Notes: generated by a model not told the origin, from the sequence alone. DNA of 64,000 nt from Ifrita kowaldi (GCA_013398055.1 VZRS01007538.1:67275-131274); one strand, 5' to 3'. Counted from the first letter of the stretch, positions 45,297-59,076 are shown. A program made the numbers and translations.

Positions 45297-45770
45297 GGGA
45301 ATCATGGAATAACGGGATGGTTGGGTTGGAAGGGATGTTAAAAACCATCCCATCCCACCCCTGCCATGGCAGGGCCACCTCCCACTGTCCCAGGCTGCTC
45401 CCAGCCCCAGTGTCCAGCCTGGCCTTGGGCACTGCCAGGGATCCAGGGGCAGCCCCAGCTGCTCTGGGCACCCTGTGCCCGGGCCTGCCCACCCTCCCAG
45501 GGAACAATTCCTTCCCAATATCCCATCCAGCCCTGCTCTCTGGCACTGGGAAGCCATTCCCTGGGTCCTGTCCCTCCAGCCCTCGTCCCAGTCCCTCTCC
45601 AGCTCTCCTGGAGCCCCTTTAGGTCCTGCAAGGGGCTCTGAGCCCTCCCTGGAGCCTTCTCCTCTCCAGGGGAGCACCCCCAGCTCTCCCAGCCTGGCTC
45701 CAGAGCAGAGGTTCCCCTTGGGCTTCCCCTGGACTTGCTCCGTGTCCTCCCTGTGCTGGGACCCCAGAGC
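45297..45770 (-). mobile_element. CR1 element, about 475 bp of 3' end
   Basis: Reverse-strand CR1 from the GAATCATGGAATAACGGGAT end through the complements of CCATGGCAGGGGTGG, GGAAGGAATTGTTCCCTGG and the GGTCCCAGCACAGGGAGGAC landmark. Confidence 0.94.
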
Positions 45771-47596
45771 TGGGCTCCCCCCAGCAGGGAATGAAACCCT
45801 GTGCTCACCTATCAGGGAAAGAAATGCTGGAGCTGGAGCAAGATGTGGAAAAAGCAACAGGGGAGCCACTAAAACCTGGAGAAGTTTTATTTATCAGCCG
45901 TGGGAGTCGCAGCTGGCCTGGCCTGGTCTGTGGGATGAAGCTGTGTGGGGAGGGATCAGCTCTCCCTCCTCCATCTCCAGGCACAAGGAGCATGGAGCAG
46001 CTACCCCAGACCTGCTGAGGCCTTGCTGGGACCTTGGAGACTCCTGCAGTTCAGCAAACATCAAAAAAACCCCATCAAAAGAGCATGAAACAATCAAACA
46101 AAAAACCCCACATCCCAAACTTGCCCACGATATCAACTCAAGACCAGTATTTTATGAGTATTTTATCTGTCAGACACCAAAATCCACTTAAAAATTAGGG
46201 CTTAAGGAGGTTTCCAAATAAAAATCAAGTTAATTTGGAGGAAAATCAGAGTCAGGGTAGGCCTGACCTTGGAAAAGCTCCTAGAAACACGGATACACCA
46301 GGAATACACAACCTCCATCTGTTTATTTGTACCTGGACCCCTGTTAGAGGAGACTTTGCTATTCAGAGTGATTGTGGTGTGGTTGGAAGAAATATTTCCA
46401 CACCTGAACAATATCCAATCACTGCCTGCATTTATTTTAAGAGCAGGAATCAGCACAAGTGTGAGTTCAGCCCCGAGGTTTGGCATTTGAGCTGTCAGCT
46501 CAGGATTTACGGCGGGTACTTGAGGGTGCTTTAGCTGAAGCTCTGCTCTCGTTTTCTAAACTGGTAAAATGCTTTTCATCCCAGCCTTCTCCATGGAGAT
46601 GGAGCCGTGTTGGGATTGTTTCTGAGCAGGGGGAGCTGGGGGTTGTGGCTGTCCCTCCTTGGGAAGGGGATGGCAGGAGGCTCCCGGCTCTCTTCCCTCC
46701 TGATAGCAAAGGATTTGTCACCCCCGTTATCTGCTGGCAGATGGGACAGGTGGAGGAGGGAGAAGGGACTGATATTCTCACCCCAGCTGATCCTCCTGTT
46801 GTCCCTGACAAGTAGATTTTTATGCTGGGAAGACACATCTTTGCTGGGCAATGTGACGGCTCTGCCCGTGCAATCACCGTGGGAGAGTCACTGGTGGGTG
46901 AAGAAATCCATTTCAGGACTCAGCCATGCCTCGTTGTCACCTGAAACTCTGGCAGGTGTCAGCTTTTCACTGATTTTCGTGGGACTGGTGCCTCTGGCAG
47001 GCAGTGGTTGGGATTTGTCAGGGGTTGGTTTAACACTGGGCCACGGTCAGAGCCTGCCCAGGGGCCTGGGCGGTGAAATGCAGATGTGGAGAGCAGGCAC
47101 AGCATCCCTGTGGCTGTTGGGCTGTGGGGAGCAGGACGGGGGGCTGGGCAGGTCCCTGGATTTGGCAGAGTTGGGTTTGTTTGTGCCCCCCACCAGTGGG
47201 TTTCAGAAAATGGCACCGAAACCCTGAGGGAGCTCCTGCCGTGCTCAGCTGTGCTCTGACTCTGCTCCTCCTGCCCTGCAGAACTCATCCAGGTTGCTCT
47301 TTCCACTGAATTTTGGTGAGGTTTGAATTTCCCCTGCTGTAGGATTTGGCTCTCACGGACTGTCACTGAGGTTGCTCCTCCAGCAGGTGCTCCCACCCCT
47401 GCCCACACCCAGGCTGGGGACACCAAACACACCTCCAGTGTCCCCAGGACAGCTGGGTTTTGGTTTTCCATCCCACGCTGTGTTTCTTGGGCATGACTTC
47501 CATCCCTCTAACTTCTCCTGGGCTTCCAGCTCTCCATCCTCTGTGGGGGAGGAGGTGGCAAAGGAGGCGCTGAGTCTGCAGTTTCCCCCTTTCCCT
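45771..47596. other. Intronic sequence without recognised features
   Basis: Unique sequence with A-rich patches near 46060-46110. Nothing recognised. Confidence 0.5.
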
Positions 47597-47762
47597 GAGT
47601 GCCACGTCCTTGGGCACCTCCAGGGATGGGGACTCCAAACCTCCCTGGGCAGTTCCAGTGCCTGACAGCCTTTTCCAGGGAGAAATTCCTGCTGATGTCC
47701 AGGCTGACCCTGCCCTGGTGCAGCCTGAGGCCATGTCCCTTGTTCCCTGGGAGCAGAAGCTG
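47597..47762 (-). mobile_element. CR1 fragment (second subfamily)
   Basis: Reverse-strand CR1 with GGGCACCTCCAGGGATGGGG, the complement of CAGGAATTTCTCCCTGG, and TGGTGCAGCCTGAGGCCATG. Confidence 0.8.
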
Positions 47763-50700
47763 GGATGCTCAGGAATGCCTCCATCTCATCCCCAGGGATC
47801 CCTCAGTGCTGCCCCAGCCAGGACCTGTCCCCAGCCACTCCGTGCTGGTGTGGGGAGGCCTCAGGGACTTCCCTGCAGCAGGAGCTGGCACAGGGGGTGC
47901 CAGCAGGGGAATAAATCATTTCTATCCCATCTCACCAGCATCCTGCAAGGCACACTGCTTCCCTTCTTTATCAGCCCCTGGGCCCTGGGCCAGCCCTTCC
48001 TGTCCCATGGCCAGGCCCCATTTCCAGCCCTGAGATCCCATCACTGCAGGGATGATGCCTGAGCTGGAGCAGCCCTGGCCCCCCGAGTGCCTGGAGGCTA
48101 AGACTGGGTCAGGAATTGCTGAGCTGCAGCAAAGTTGGGCCCTCTGGAAGCTGTTTTATAGCTGCTCTCCCTGGAGGACAGCTGTCCTCCAAAGCATTCC
48201 TGGGTGCCTGGAACAAGCACTGAAATGTGCCCTCACTCCTCCCTGCTCAAGGTGAGCATCAGCACATTTGCTCTGTGCTCTGTGTGCTGCGGTGTCTGGG
48301 ATATAAATTACCCCATCAGCCAGAAAATCCAGGCTTGGCTCTCCCTAAAACCCAACTGCCAGCAAAACTGAACTTTGTCTTCTGATAAAAAACCACTCTT
48401 GGGAAATGCCAAGGAAAACGTGACGTGGAGCTACCCACCAACAAATGAGGCTCGTAATGAACTGAGGGGAGGAGTGAGGGGTTTTTCCATCCCATTATAT
48501 TCCTAAAGCCTTTGGAAAGCTCCCTGCCTGTCATGACTGCAAAGAAAAGGGAACTTTTTGTCTTTTTCTCTGTCCTTTCTTTCGAGCAGACTCACTTGTG
48601 ATGCACCTGCTGGGGCTGTGGGACACACAGGTCCCTTCCACCTCTGCCACAGCCACAGAGTTGGTTTTCTCCCTCTTCTGGTGACTGGTGACTCAGGCAG
48701 GGCAGGAGCAGCCCTGGCTCACTGAGTGCTGGCTTTTTCCAGGGATAAAACTCTCTCTCCATTGACTCCAGATTTCTCCTAAGCTCGAGGATTATCCCTG
48801 CTAAGATGTAATCAATGCTGTTCCACTCCTGTGATTTTCAACCCAGAAGCTTGGAGTTAAAAATTCCCAGGCAGCTCTTAGTGTGTTTGGGGTCTCTGTG
48901 AGCTGTTGCTGTCATCCTCTCTCAAGGACTTTATGGTCAAACCTTTTCATTTTTACACACAACCCCATTTTCCACGAGCCCCCGCTGCAGTCGAGGCTCG
49001 CAGAGCTGGTTAAGCTGCGTTTCCTTTTCACCTGAGCTCCCCCTGGCCAGGGAGTGCAGCAGGAAGGCAGCTGACAGCCTGCTGGGACGGCAGGGAACAG
49101 ACTGGCAGCATTTCCCTGCCCATCCATGCCAGCCCTGCAGGGCCAGCAGGGAATGATGGTGACAATGACAGCGTTTGTGACCAGATCCTGCCCCAGCCCT
49201 GGAGCCAGGCAGCTGCACTCCAAATTCAGGGAGGCTTTTCTGCCTCCTCCACCATCCCCTGCGCTGCAGGACCCAGCATCTCCTCCTGGATCCCCCTGGA
49301 CACCCAAATCCTTGGTGTTGGGGTGGTGTAGAGCCCTGTGTTTGCTGTCAGCCCAGGGCCAGGCTGGATGCATCGTGCCATTCCCAGCCCCCAGCGCTCC
49401 CCAAACCCAGGCAGGGTTTGTGTTCCAGCCCCTGCTCCTGCCCTGTGCCCGAGGCATGGCTGGGCTGTGCTGGCACCAGCTCCACGTGCCCGGAGTGCAG
49501 AGCAGGGGTTTAACTCTGGCTGCACGGTCCTGCCTGGCTCCAGGGCTTTGGGAAAGGCTCTGGAGAATCCCTGTCAGATCGTGCTGTGTCCAGCCTGTGC
49601 CTCCCTCTGATCCAGGCAAATCCTTCAGCTCGCTGGGCCTGGTTTGCCGTGTCCAGGTGGATTTTGTGTGCCTGAAGCTCGGCTGGGGTAGGAATTGCAG
49701 CCCCTCCTGTGTGTAGGGAAGGCGTTGGCGTCCTGGGACTCTGCTGGGATCCGTGGCAGTGCTCAGGAGCAGCAGCTGTTTGGTCCTCTCAGGTTCACTG
49801 GCTCCCTTCTCCCACAGCTTTCCCAGACCTGAGGGACTGCTTCAGTGCAACAAGGAGGAGAAAATTCCCAGCCAAATTTAGTGGGAACTCATCCTTTATC
49901 TCCTCCAGCCATCCTGGAAAATCCCCCCTTCCCTTCCATGGGCAGCAGGAGCCTGGCACTGACCGTGTGTCCCTCGATGTGACACCACTGAGCCTTGCCC
50001 TGAGCACCCCTGAGGTAACAGTGGGAACAACTGGACAGGATTCACGTTTCCCTGTGCATTTATCCTGGTCTGGAGTGTCCTTGTGATCCCCACGGAGCTC
50101 TGTGGGGCTTGTTCCAAGCAGCATTCCCAGTCGGAGCTCCCTGGGAAGGGAATTCCCTCACAGCGGTGAACTTTCTGCGTGCTCTGAGGTGATTCATTAT
50201 TCACAGCCAGACTGTTGGCTCAGGGATGATCTGATGGCTCTGGTGCACCTCTGCCTGAGGCCTGAGAGGTGTTTAACCTCTTTTATCCCTCTCCTGACTC
50301 CAGGGTTTCCTCAGGAGTCCCTCAGCAGGGAAGACGCTGCCGCTTGACCTCCTTGGCAGCCTCCTCCTGCTGGAGCTCACCCCCGAGCCCGGTCCTGCCT
50401 CAAATTCCAGAAGGATTCAGTGGTTCACTCAAACTTCCTTGGCTTTGCCTAAAAACTCGGCCACTGAGGCACTGGATGCCGTGGGACTGAGGGATCTGTT
50501 GGGGTTTTTCTGCACTAGGACTGGAGCAGCGTTTCCTGTCTCTGCCTGAGCTGGGTGGAAGCTGCTGGTGCAGGAAGCAGATCAGAAAATGAAATTGAAT
50601 TCCACCTCCGAGTGCCCAGGCTGGGATCCAGCAGAGCACTTAACTCCCAGGCACCTGGGCAGCCCTTTCCATTTTGGTGGCACTATTTCACCTGCTTAAG

Positions 50701-52850
50701 TGGAGTTCTGGATCGAGGCCTCTGGACTGAACCTGAGCCATAAGGGTTAATATTCCCAGAATTAAATTTTCCCTGGAAGAAGGTGGTGTTGCCCACCCCT
50801 GCCCCTCCAAAGAGTTCTTCCATTTTATCAGCTAATTAACTCATCTGGCTTTAAAATACAAGTGCATCCTTCTTGGCTTTTGTCATGTGTCACCACCTTC
50901 CAGGGAGTTATGATGTCTTATTTACACAGGAAATACAGAAGGAGGGAAGTGAACCTGCTCAGTGCTGAAATTTATACCCAAAGCCGCCGTACCAAAGCCA
51001 TTATTTCATATTCATCTACAGACACAAAATACGTGTTAATTAACCAAAGTGCTGCTAGTGGGCATATGCAAATGAAGTGGCATCAATCAGGCCAGGATCA
51101 CCTCTTTTTTTTTGAGTTTTTCCTTTATTAAGAAATACAGCTTTGTGCTGACTGCAGTTCCTTAATATCAGATCTGTGCCTTGAAGCTCAGCCTGCAAAG
51201 AGCCTCAGAATCTCCCAGCGCTGCAGAACCCACTGCAAATGATGCAGCTGATAATGAAGAATTCCTGTGTAATCCCAGGGAGGAGAGAAGTGTCTGGATC
51301 TGCCTCAGGCACAAAGAACCCCAGTTTGTTTTTGTAGGAGGTGTTTCATTCTGTCAAAGCAGCAGATTTAAATGGAGAGAGAAAATCAGGCATAAATTCA
51401 CATTTGGGCTAAATATATCCAACTTCAGATGGAAGATGGGAGTTTTGAGTCTGCAGCTCTGCTTTTCCAAGGCACACAGTGACAGCAGGACCCACGGGAT
51501 CTGCCCTGGCGGTGTGACCAGTGCTCAGAGGGGGATCCTGCGTGGCCTGTCCCTTCCCTGCTCCCTGGGAGCCACTACCAGAGGCACTGGGGGTGCTCCT
51601 GGCGCCTCAGCTTTGAAATTCCTCAGCTCTTTGCCCAGCACTCTGCACACCCCTGTGCTGCCCATCTGCCAGGGTTCCTGCCTGCAGGAGGAGCTTTGGC
51701 ACTGGGCAGGCTCGGGGCTGACCTGCCTCCAGCAGCTGCTTGAGCTCATTGTGCCTCTGGCATCATTCCAGCATTGCTGGTGCTGAGGGCAGAGCAGGCT
51801 TTTCAGAATTGCTTGGTGGGATGCATTTCGTTTCCTTCCCAGAGGATATATTGGATATTACTGATGAGCCAGGATGGGGGGAAGGGGCTGGATGGAGCCT
51901 TTAAGAAGAGCTGGCAAATTGTGAATGGCAAAGAAACTTCTTGTTTTCTGGTCTTTTCCATCCAGAGATGTGATCCCCCCACCAAAGGGACACAGCTGTT
52001 GATTTTCACCTTTCAGGTGGCCCAGCAAGGTTCCCAGTGTGAGCCCCAGCTGCTCTGGATTCCTCCTGTGCCTGCCCATTTTGTCCCCGGAGCTCTGGAT
52101 GGGGGGAATTGATCCAAATCCCGGGGCTGAACCATCCCCTTGTGATTTTTTGTGCTGTCAGGACACGTTTCCCTCTTTCCAGTCCCTTCCAGTCAGTGTG
52201 AGCTCCAGGAGAGTGAACCCAAGCCCACACCTGGGGCTCAGCTGTCACCCCCAATTGGTTGGATTTGGTTGACTCTGCGGCTGCAGAGCTGCAAACACCA
52301 AGTTTGCACCTGGAAGTTCCATGCTTCTCCTCGCCTTCCTGGGACCTGGGGTTTAAATCCATCTAAATGTACAGAATTACACCTGGTTTCTATTCAGCAT
52401 TTTGGCTTTGGCCACTCTGAAACCCTGTGGGTCTGCAATGAGCTTGTGTTCCTCGTTGGATTACTCCAGGATCAGGAGCCTGGCCTTTGGCTGTGAACAT
52501 TAAACCCCAGCATTCCCCAGCATTTGGATTCTGCTCCAGATCCTGTAACCTCTCACCATCCTGGTGAACTCAGATTTTGGCAGGAATTGTTTTCTCCTTA
52601 CCTGTGCTTGTTTCAGAGGGTGCTCGGAGGTGGGGAGGCACAGGAGATGGCCCAGGCTGTGGCCCAGGGGCTCCTGCTTCCACGGCCAGCACAGATGTCT
52701 TCATTCCACTCTTGAAAACAGCAGAGCTGGAAGAAACCTGCACTTTCTTGATGTTGCCAGCAGCTCCTGCCCTGAGCTGCCCTCCCAAAGCCCCCCAGGC
52801 CCCTCCAGCCACAGCCCAGTCCCCGAGCGAGGGGCACAGTTTGGCTGTGG
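47763..52850. other. Long intronic stretch without mobile elements
   Basis: About 5 kb with no CR1 or LTR recognised, the longest element-free stretch in the window. 50820-51160 is AT-rich with a perfect octamer ATGCAAAT (51066-51073) and a GTTAATTAAC palindrome (51035-51044). No exon recognised. Confidence 0.5.
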
Positions 52851-52922
52851 CACGTGGGCACCCAAAATGCTGTGGCACCTGGGCACCCAAAATGCTGTGG
52901 CACCTGGGCACCCCAAATGCTG
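52851..52922. repeat. 25-bp tandem repeat, 3 copies
   Basis: Units CACCTGGGCACCCAAAATGC plus TGTGG at 52851, 52876 and 52901. Confidence 0.93.
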
Positions 52923-53378
52923 GCCAGCCACGCTCCCCACGCCAACCTCCCTCCGCAGCTCGAGCTACCCACAGGATCCCAGGGCTGCAACCACATTTCC
53001 AGTCCAATTTCATCACAGCCACCGAGTCCCTGGGAGTTTTCTTGGGTTCCTGCTGCCTGCACAGGGAGGAGCTGCTGCCCAGCACTGGGAACCTGGACAC
53101 TCCACTGGCCTGGTGCTGCTCAGCTGCCCCCTCATCCCACACCATCCCATCAGAGCACGGGATCACTTTTCCATGGCTTTGCTTTGCTAAAGGCTCTCCC
53201 AGCCCCTCACTGACCCCATCTGCTGCACCTGGGCTGCACCTCCTGGCCGAGGGTTCCTGTGCTGCCTGGAGCTGCATCTCCACTGCTGCTGAGGCCATGG
53301 AGCAAAAGCTTCCAAATCAGGCTTACAAATGGTTCAGGAGGCAGACCCAGGTCCCCGTGGCTCAGGCTGTGGGGATGG
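52923..53378. other. Intronic sequence without recognised features
   Basis: Unique sequence between two small tandem repeats. Nothing recognised. Confidence 0.5.
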
Positions 53379-53421
53379 CAGGAGCAGCAGGAGCAGCAGG
53401 AGCAGCAGGAGCAGCAGACAG
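53379..53421. repeat. (GGAGCAGCA)n tandem repeat
   Basis: Four to five copies of GGAGCAGCA. It gives a short Gln- or Ala-rich open frame but is not coding. Confidence 0.9.
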
Positions 53422-56400
53422 ACCCTCTCCAGCAGGGCACCTCACCGGTAATTTTTGCTGACAGCCCAAAATCAGCCAAGTGAACCATTGTAAAAGCCCT
53501 TCAGAACTGTTCATTGCCATCATTTGCTGCTTCTGTCAGGCACACAGAAGTGTGTCTTGTCATGTCTTTTGTCTCATTTTTACAAGAGTTCTGTTGTCTA
53601 TTTAGATTAAATTACAGGAGCAAACAGTGGCTCGGGGATTAGCAGTGGTGTGATCCGAGGAGCGTTCAGGAGCAGGAGCAGGGCGGTTACCTCAGGTGGA
53701 ACTGTCAGGAAATAGATTTTTTCCCTGCTGTGTAAGCTCAGATGTGGCAGCTGAAGCTGCACCCAGCGTGGGTGGATCCCCAGTGGAAGGAGCAGCCCAT
53801 GGAGGGGGTGTCTGGTGTCCCCAGGTGAGGCGAGGGACTGGGGACAGGTTTGGATTCAGCTGCTGGGGTGAATTTGGGGTGTCTGGGAGCAGGTGCTGCT
53901 GCTCTGGTGGCTGCTGGGTTTGGGGAGCTGCTGCCAGGGCAGCCCCGTGCCCTGGGGAGGTGAGGATCCTGCTGGGAACCTCCTGGGCAAGAGCCAACTC
54001 CCTCAGGAGGGAAAAGCTCCCGGCAAAAGGGGCAGGAGGTGTGGGATTTGTGTCATCCCTGCCTCCAAAACCCTCTGGTGGAGATTTGCACCCCAGGCCG
54101 GGGAGTGTGGCCCTATGTCCTGCTTCAAAGTGCCTCCTCCTTCTGAGATCTCTGTTATATTTAAATTTATAAACATTTACAGCAGCTGTATTTTCATTTT
54201 TTGGGAGGGACACGTAGACACTGAATCTTCCTCCCCTGTTCCCACACCTTTATGTCCAATAAAATTGAGAAGTATCTTCCCAAAAATGAGCATCCAGGGG
54301 AGTGTGAGCCTGGGCTGCCTGATTTCATTAGCTCCAGGGGTAGCACTCGCTGTGTTTAATGGATTTGCTTGGCTTTCTGGGACACATTTAAAGGGGAAAA
54401 TGTGTTTATTGGCATCAAATTTAGAAGACCTGTAACATTTAAGAGGGAGGTATGTTTGAAAATGTGATATGAAATGGGGAATTGTCAGTTTTGCTGTCTT
54501 TGCAGAAGTTCTGGCAGCTTTACTGACCACGTTTCTGTGGTGCAGATAGAATCTGAGCCCTAAAAAACAGAATGCATAATAAAATACCTATGGCATGCCA
54601 TCATTTCTGGTTATGTTACTGTAACTGGGGTGTATATCTGAAGGCAATCATTGCTGTAGAGGAGGGAGGAAAACACAGAGAGAGCTTTAAATTTCATTAG
54701 ACATTGAAACATCTGAAGGAGGAACTCTAATGGTTATATATAATAAACCTCTTTTTTTATCTTCCCATAAAATTGTATCTCTTTTCCTTTTTCCCCTCAA
54801 GTTGATCTGCCCTGCAGTGTGCAGGGCTCTGAAATAAACCCATGATTAACTAAACAACAGGAATTCATAAACCTCCTTATTTTATAGCAGCATTTGAGGT
54901 AGTGCACAGTGCGTGCTCCCCGAGCTGATCTCCACCCTCAGGTCCATTACTGGAGCTGCAGATAAATGAGGAGTTACACCTGGTGGAGGCTGTGCTCAGG
55001 CATTCTCACCCTGCTGCTGGAAATCCAGGCCTTTATGGAAGGAGAAGAGCAATCTTCTTTACAGGTACAAGGAAACGTGACCCAAGGCTGGAGATCTCAG
55101 GGGATGGTGTTGCTCCTGCCGAGCTCTTCTCAGCACATCCTCAGGAAGTGCAAAGAAGATTCCTTTTCCTGGGTTTCCATATTTCCATTCCAGTTAAGAG
55201 CAAGTCCTGGGGCTGCTTTCCTTACTGGCAAGCATCACTGGGAGGGAGAGAGGAGAGCTGTGCTCTGGAGAAGCAGCTCAGTTGTTGGCAGGGAGAGCTC
55301 CTGGCAAATACTGGAAATAGAACAGAGGGAAGAGTGTCCGATGGAGGCAGCTGAAAGGCATGGAGAGCATTGTGCAGAAGCTGCTGGTGATCACCTGGAG
55401 GGGCTGTGGCTCTCGGAGCTGAGCAGGTTTCTCTGTTAGAATTGCTCCCGAGCTGTTCGGTCCCTTGGAGGTGGAAGTTTTGTGATGGTTGAGCCACGTT
55501 TGATGCAGGGTCCTGCAAGCCCCACAGATTTCCCTGCCCGTGTCCCTCCTGGGACTTGTGAAACTCTGTCCTCTCCTGTGCATGGAGGTGTCACCGTGGC
55601 AGCTCCTGCAAACAGCACCTCTGAGTCAGTGGCAGCAAAGGCACGGGGATTTATCAGGGAAGGAGCTGGGAACAAACTGCTCTGGCTGCCCACACCCTGC
55701 CTGCTCCAGGACTGCAGGCTCAGAGGCGATTCTGAGCTGGAAATGGTCCAGAGGAGCTGATGGAGGGCACAGAAGGGCTCCTTCATGGGGGAGTGCTCAG
55801 CAGAGAGAGTCTGGAGCCTGGAGGGAGGAGGAGGATGTGGGAAAGCTCTGAATCAGAAGGGACGGGGAAGCAAAGAGAGGCTTTTCCCTGGGCCCTGCAC
55901 GGGGAGCACAGAGGGGTTCGGAGACACCGAAGGTGCTGCTCTACTCTGTGTGTGGGTACGTGGCTGCTGCTAAAAGTTCACTTGTTCAACAAGTTCCTGC
56001 ATTGATTCCTGGATGAAAAGCCCACTGAGGGCTATTAATGTAGAGAAGGCTGTCTCTGGCTCTGAATGTCACCCCCGTCTCTGCCCAAGGCTGGGAGTGA
56101 GCTCTGGGGTGGCAGAACTGCACGTTCCTCCTCTTCACCAGACACCAGCTGTTGGCTACACCCAGCTCCACTTCCCAGTAAAAAACCTGGGCTTGGATTT
56201 GGCTGAAGGCAAAAAGAGAACTCCGGGATTTTGCCTCTGCTCAGCCTCTTCCACCCCCCCGTTTCCCCCTCATTTTGTCGAGCACGCAGCAGTGTGCTGG
56301 TTGTGGCCTTGCAGTGCTCTGGGCTTCTTATTGAAGGGTCTCCTCTTCCAGACCTTTTGGAGAAATCCTGGACTATTCCTGTGCTTTAAAAGGAGAAGAA

Positions 56401-57296
56401 AGAATTGGGCATGGAGAGGTTCCTCCTGCTGAGGTCTCACTTCTGCTCTGGGAGTTTGGATAAGGGCCTGAGGGTGGCTCCAGCGCTGGGGATGGGGAGA
56501 GATGGATCTCAGCCCTTGTTTCCCCTCTGCCTGTGTGGCTTCACCCCCACAGCTCCTGTGTGTTTGCAGGACAGCTCTGGCAAAGCCAGAGAGCACAGGA
56601 GATGCACACGAGTTTACAGCAAGTGATTTCCGAGTTGTTTGTGCTCCCTGCCGCCAGCTAAATCCACGGATGGAGGGAAGTGCTTGGCAGGGGGAAGGAT
56701 TTCTTCTGACAGAGCAAATCAGCTCAAAATCTCCTTGCAGGAGAGGTTAAGCACAGCAGCCCCAGATCTGTCAAAACTACACTCATTTCATCATCAAGGC
56801 AGACAATGTTCTCTCTTCCGCAGTGAGGAGTGTGCTGTTTGTTAACCCTTTACCCCCTTCCCTTCTCAATAGCTGCCCTTTAATCACCTGTTAATCAGAT
56901 TAGGGGGCCTGAGTGCCTCCTCCTCGCTGTGTCCCTGCCAGCCCAGCCGAGCCAGTTAAAAGGCAGGATTGGCACATGCTACAGAATTTTCTATTTGATT
57001 TTTTTTCCTGCTGTTGCCCCTCGTTTGACCCTTCCTTTGTGGCTCTCTCGTGGAGATGCTGGGAGATGGAATCTCTTTCCTTTTGCGGGCGCTGTGTTTG
57101 GCACCGGGGCCCTGCAGCGAGGCCGGTGCAGCAGCACTTCCATTAAGTCACTTCAGGGAGGTTTAGCAGGGCCATAAAAGCCCGGGCTGGGCTGAAGGCT
57201 GAGGCACAGAGGCTGCAGGTACCCCGAGGCAGCAGGGATGGGCTCTCTGGCTCGATGAGTGGGGAGATGCAGCTGACAGAGCAGAGCTCAAATCTC
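53422..57296. other. Intronic sequence with AT-rich islands
   Basis: About 3.9 kb without recognised mobile elements. 54540-54900 is AT-rich and a candidate conserved element. No exon recognised. Confidence 0.5.
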
Positions 57297-57378
57297 TGTC
57301 CTGAGCAGGGCCAGGAGCAGGACTGGATGATCCCTGTGGGGCTCTTCCAGCTCGGGGTACTCTGTGATTCCGTAAAAT
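57297..57378 (+). mobile_element. CR1 3' tail fragment
   Basis: Contains GGGCCAGGAGCAGGACTGGA and GATCCCTGTGGGGCTCTTCC, ending TACTCTGTGATTCCGT. Confidence 0.85.
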
Positions 57379-57926
57379 GCTTTTCTGGCACTGCTGTTAT
57401 TGCCAGGATTTGTTCTTCCACACGAACAGCAGGTCAGAAAGGAGACGAACAGAATTGATGCAACAGCAGAGCTTAGATAAAAGAAGTGACTGCAGGACAC
57501 ATTTATAGTGCAAAGAAAAGCAGCTTTGAGTCCCCACCTCAGAAAAGATGTTTCCCTTCCAGGAGTGATTGAAACGCTGCTTTTAAAAAGGAGGAAGAAA
57601 AAGCACTGAGGATGCTTGAGGCTCAGTGGAACAGCTGGTGTGTCCCTGGCCCGGGGCGGGTCGGGCCGGCACAGCCACAATTCCCTGGCCCCAGCAGGGA
57701 CACAGGGAACGTCTGGAGCTGCAGAGGTGACACCAGAGCCGGAGCCGTCAGTGGGACAGAGCTCCTGCCCTGCAGCCAGCCCTGACCATCGGCGCTCTGC
57801 GCTGGAGCATCCCAAACACTGGGAGAGCCACACCCCTCACACCCAGCAAACCCTGCCCGCGTTTATCATTTCAAAGTCTGGCTCTCCAAAGCCCGACCAG
57901 CCTGTGCTGTAACTAATTCCCAAATT
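57379..57926. other. Intronic sequence between two CR1 tails
   Basis: Unique, CpG-rich around 57640-57680. Nothing recognised. Confidence 0.5.
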
Positions 57927-57993
57927 GGCCTGTGCAGAACCAGGAGATGGCCTCGATGATCCTCGGGGTTCCTCCCACCTCGGGATCCTCTGG
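57927..57993 (+). mobile_element. Probable CR1 3' tail scrap
   Basis: GCAGAACCAGGAGATGGCCT and CGATGATCCTCGGGGTTCC resemble the tail at 57297-57378 in order and spacing, but more diverged. Confidence 0.6.
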
Positions 57994-58644
57994 GCTGCAT
58001 CAGCTGCTCAGGGAGCGGGCTCTGGCTCTGGCCAGGCACCGAGCTCTTGGGGTGCTCCTGTTCAGGACAAAGGCCTCACTCCCAGGCTGTCACTCACTGA
58101 GGCTTTCCCTGCTCTGTCTCAGCTCCTCTGGAAGGCACTGCTGTTTAAAGGCAGCAGATGTTCTCCCAGGCACGCACAGATATCAGACACACCTCGCCCT
58201 GTCTCGCCTTGTGCTTCCCGCACGGCGCACGGAGCTGCTGGCTCCGTCCTGGAGCTCTCCTGGCAGTGACATGGTCAGATCTCAAAGCAGATGTTACCAT
58301 TTCCCCGTGAACATCTGCAGGGCAGCAGGTGACAACTAAAGTTACCGGAAAATGCCCATTTTTCTGCTCTCCTGCTTTTTGAAGCGATCCATAACAAATT
58401 CCCTTGGAGGCAGAAAGTGGCAACTCCTTGGTGTTTGCTAAGGGGAAATCTTGAGATACGGTAAACTCACCTGAATTTCTGAGTCTTGCAAGCATAAAAA
58501 GGCACAAAGGCAGTCTTTAGTCTGGCATTTTCCCGTTTCTCTTGGTTACTATCAGAGGAGGTAGAAATTTTCCCTTGGAATGGGATGTGGCAGTGCCTGT
58601 GGTAAATGGAGCCCTGGGATCTTTATGGGGTTTTTCAAATGTAT

Positions 58645-58671
58645 TTTATTATTGTTATTATTGTTATTATT
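58645..58671. repeat. ATT/GTT microsatellite
   Basis: Imperfect TTATTATTGTTATTATTG repeat. Confidence 0.85.
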
Positions 58672-59076
58672 GGCTGGTCCTCAGGGTAGAGTATTCCTGA
58701 ATGTAAGGAACCACAGGACCCAGGGTTATTGCTGTTTGATGATGAAGTAAGGGGTGATGAAGTGATGATGAGCACGGGGTGTCCCTAAGCATGGGAATGC
58801 AAAGCCTTGGGCTGTGCCAGAAATCCTGGGAGCACCCAAACCTGTTAACAGGCATCACTTGCAGGGCATCCAACGCCAGGCTTTGCTCTGCTGTTCCCCT
58901 TTCTGGATGATCCAGCAGGCAGCAGAATGAGGGGCAGGCGTGTGGCTGTCCTTTGTGATCCCGTGGGCTCATCCCTGTGGGAGATCTCCTGGCATCCTGC
59001 TCGTTACGGTATCGATTGTGGGGTCTGGCTCGGTTTGGACGGTCGGGATGGATGGAGACGAGAGATCTCTGAAGTC

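Noticed and set aside
53379..53421. Polyglutamine/polyalanine coding repeat
   Set aside because: Short GGAGCAGCA tandem repeat in intron without surrounding coding signals.
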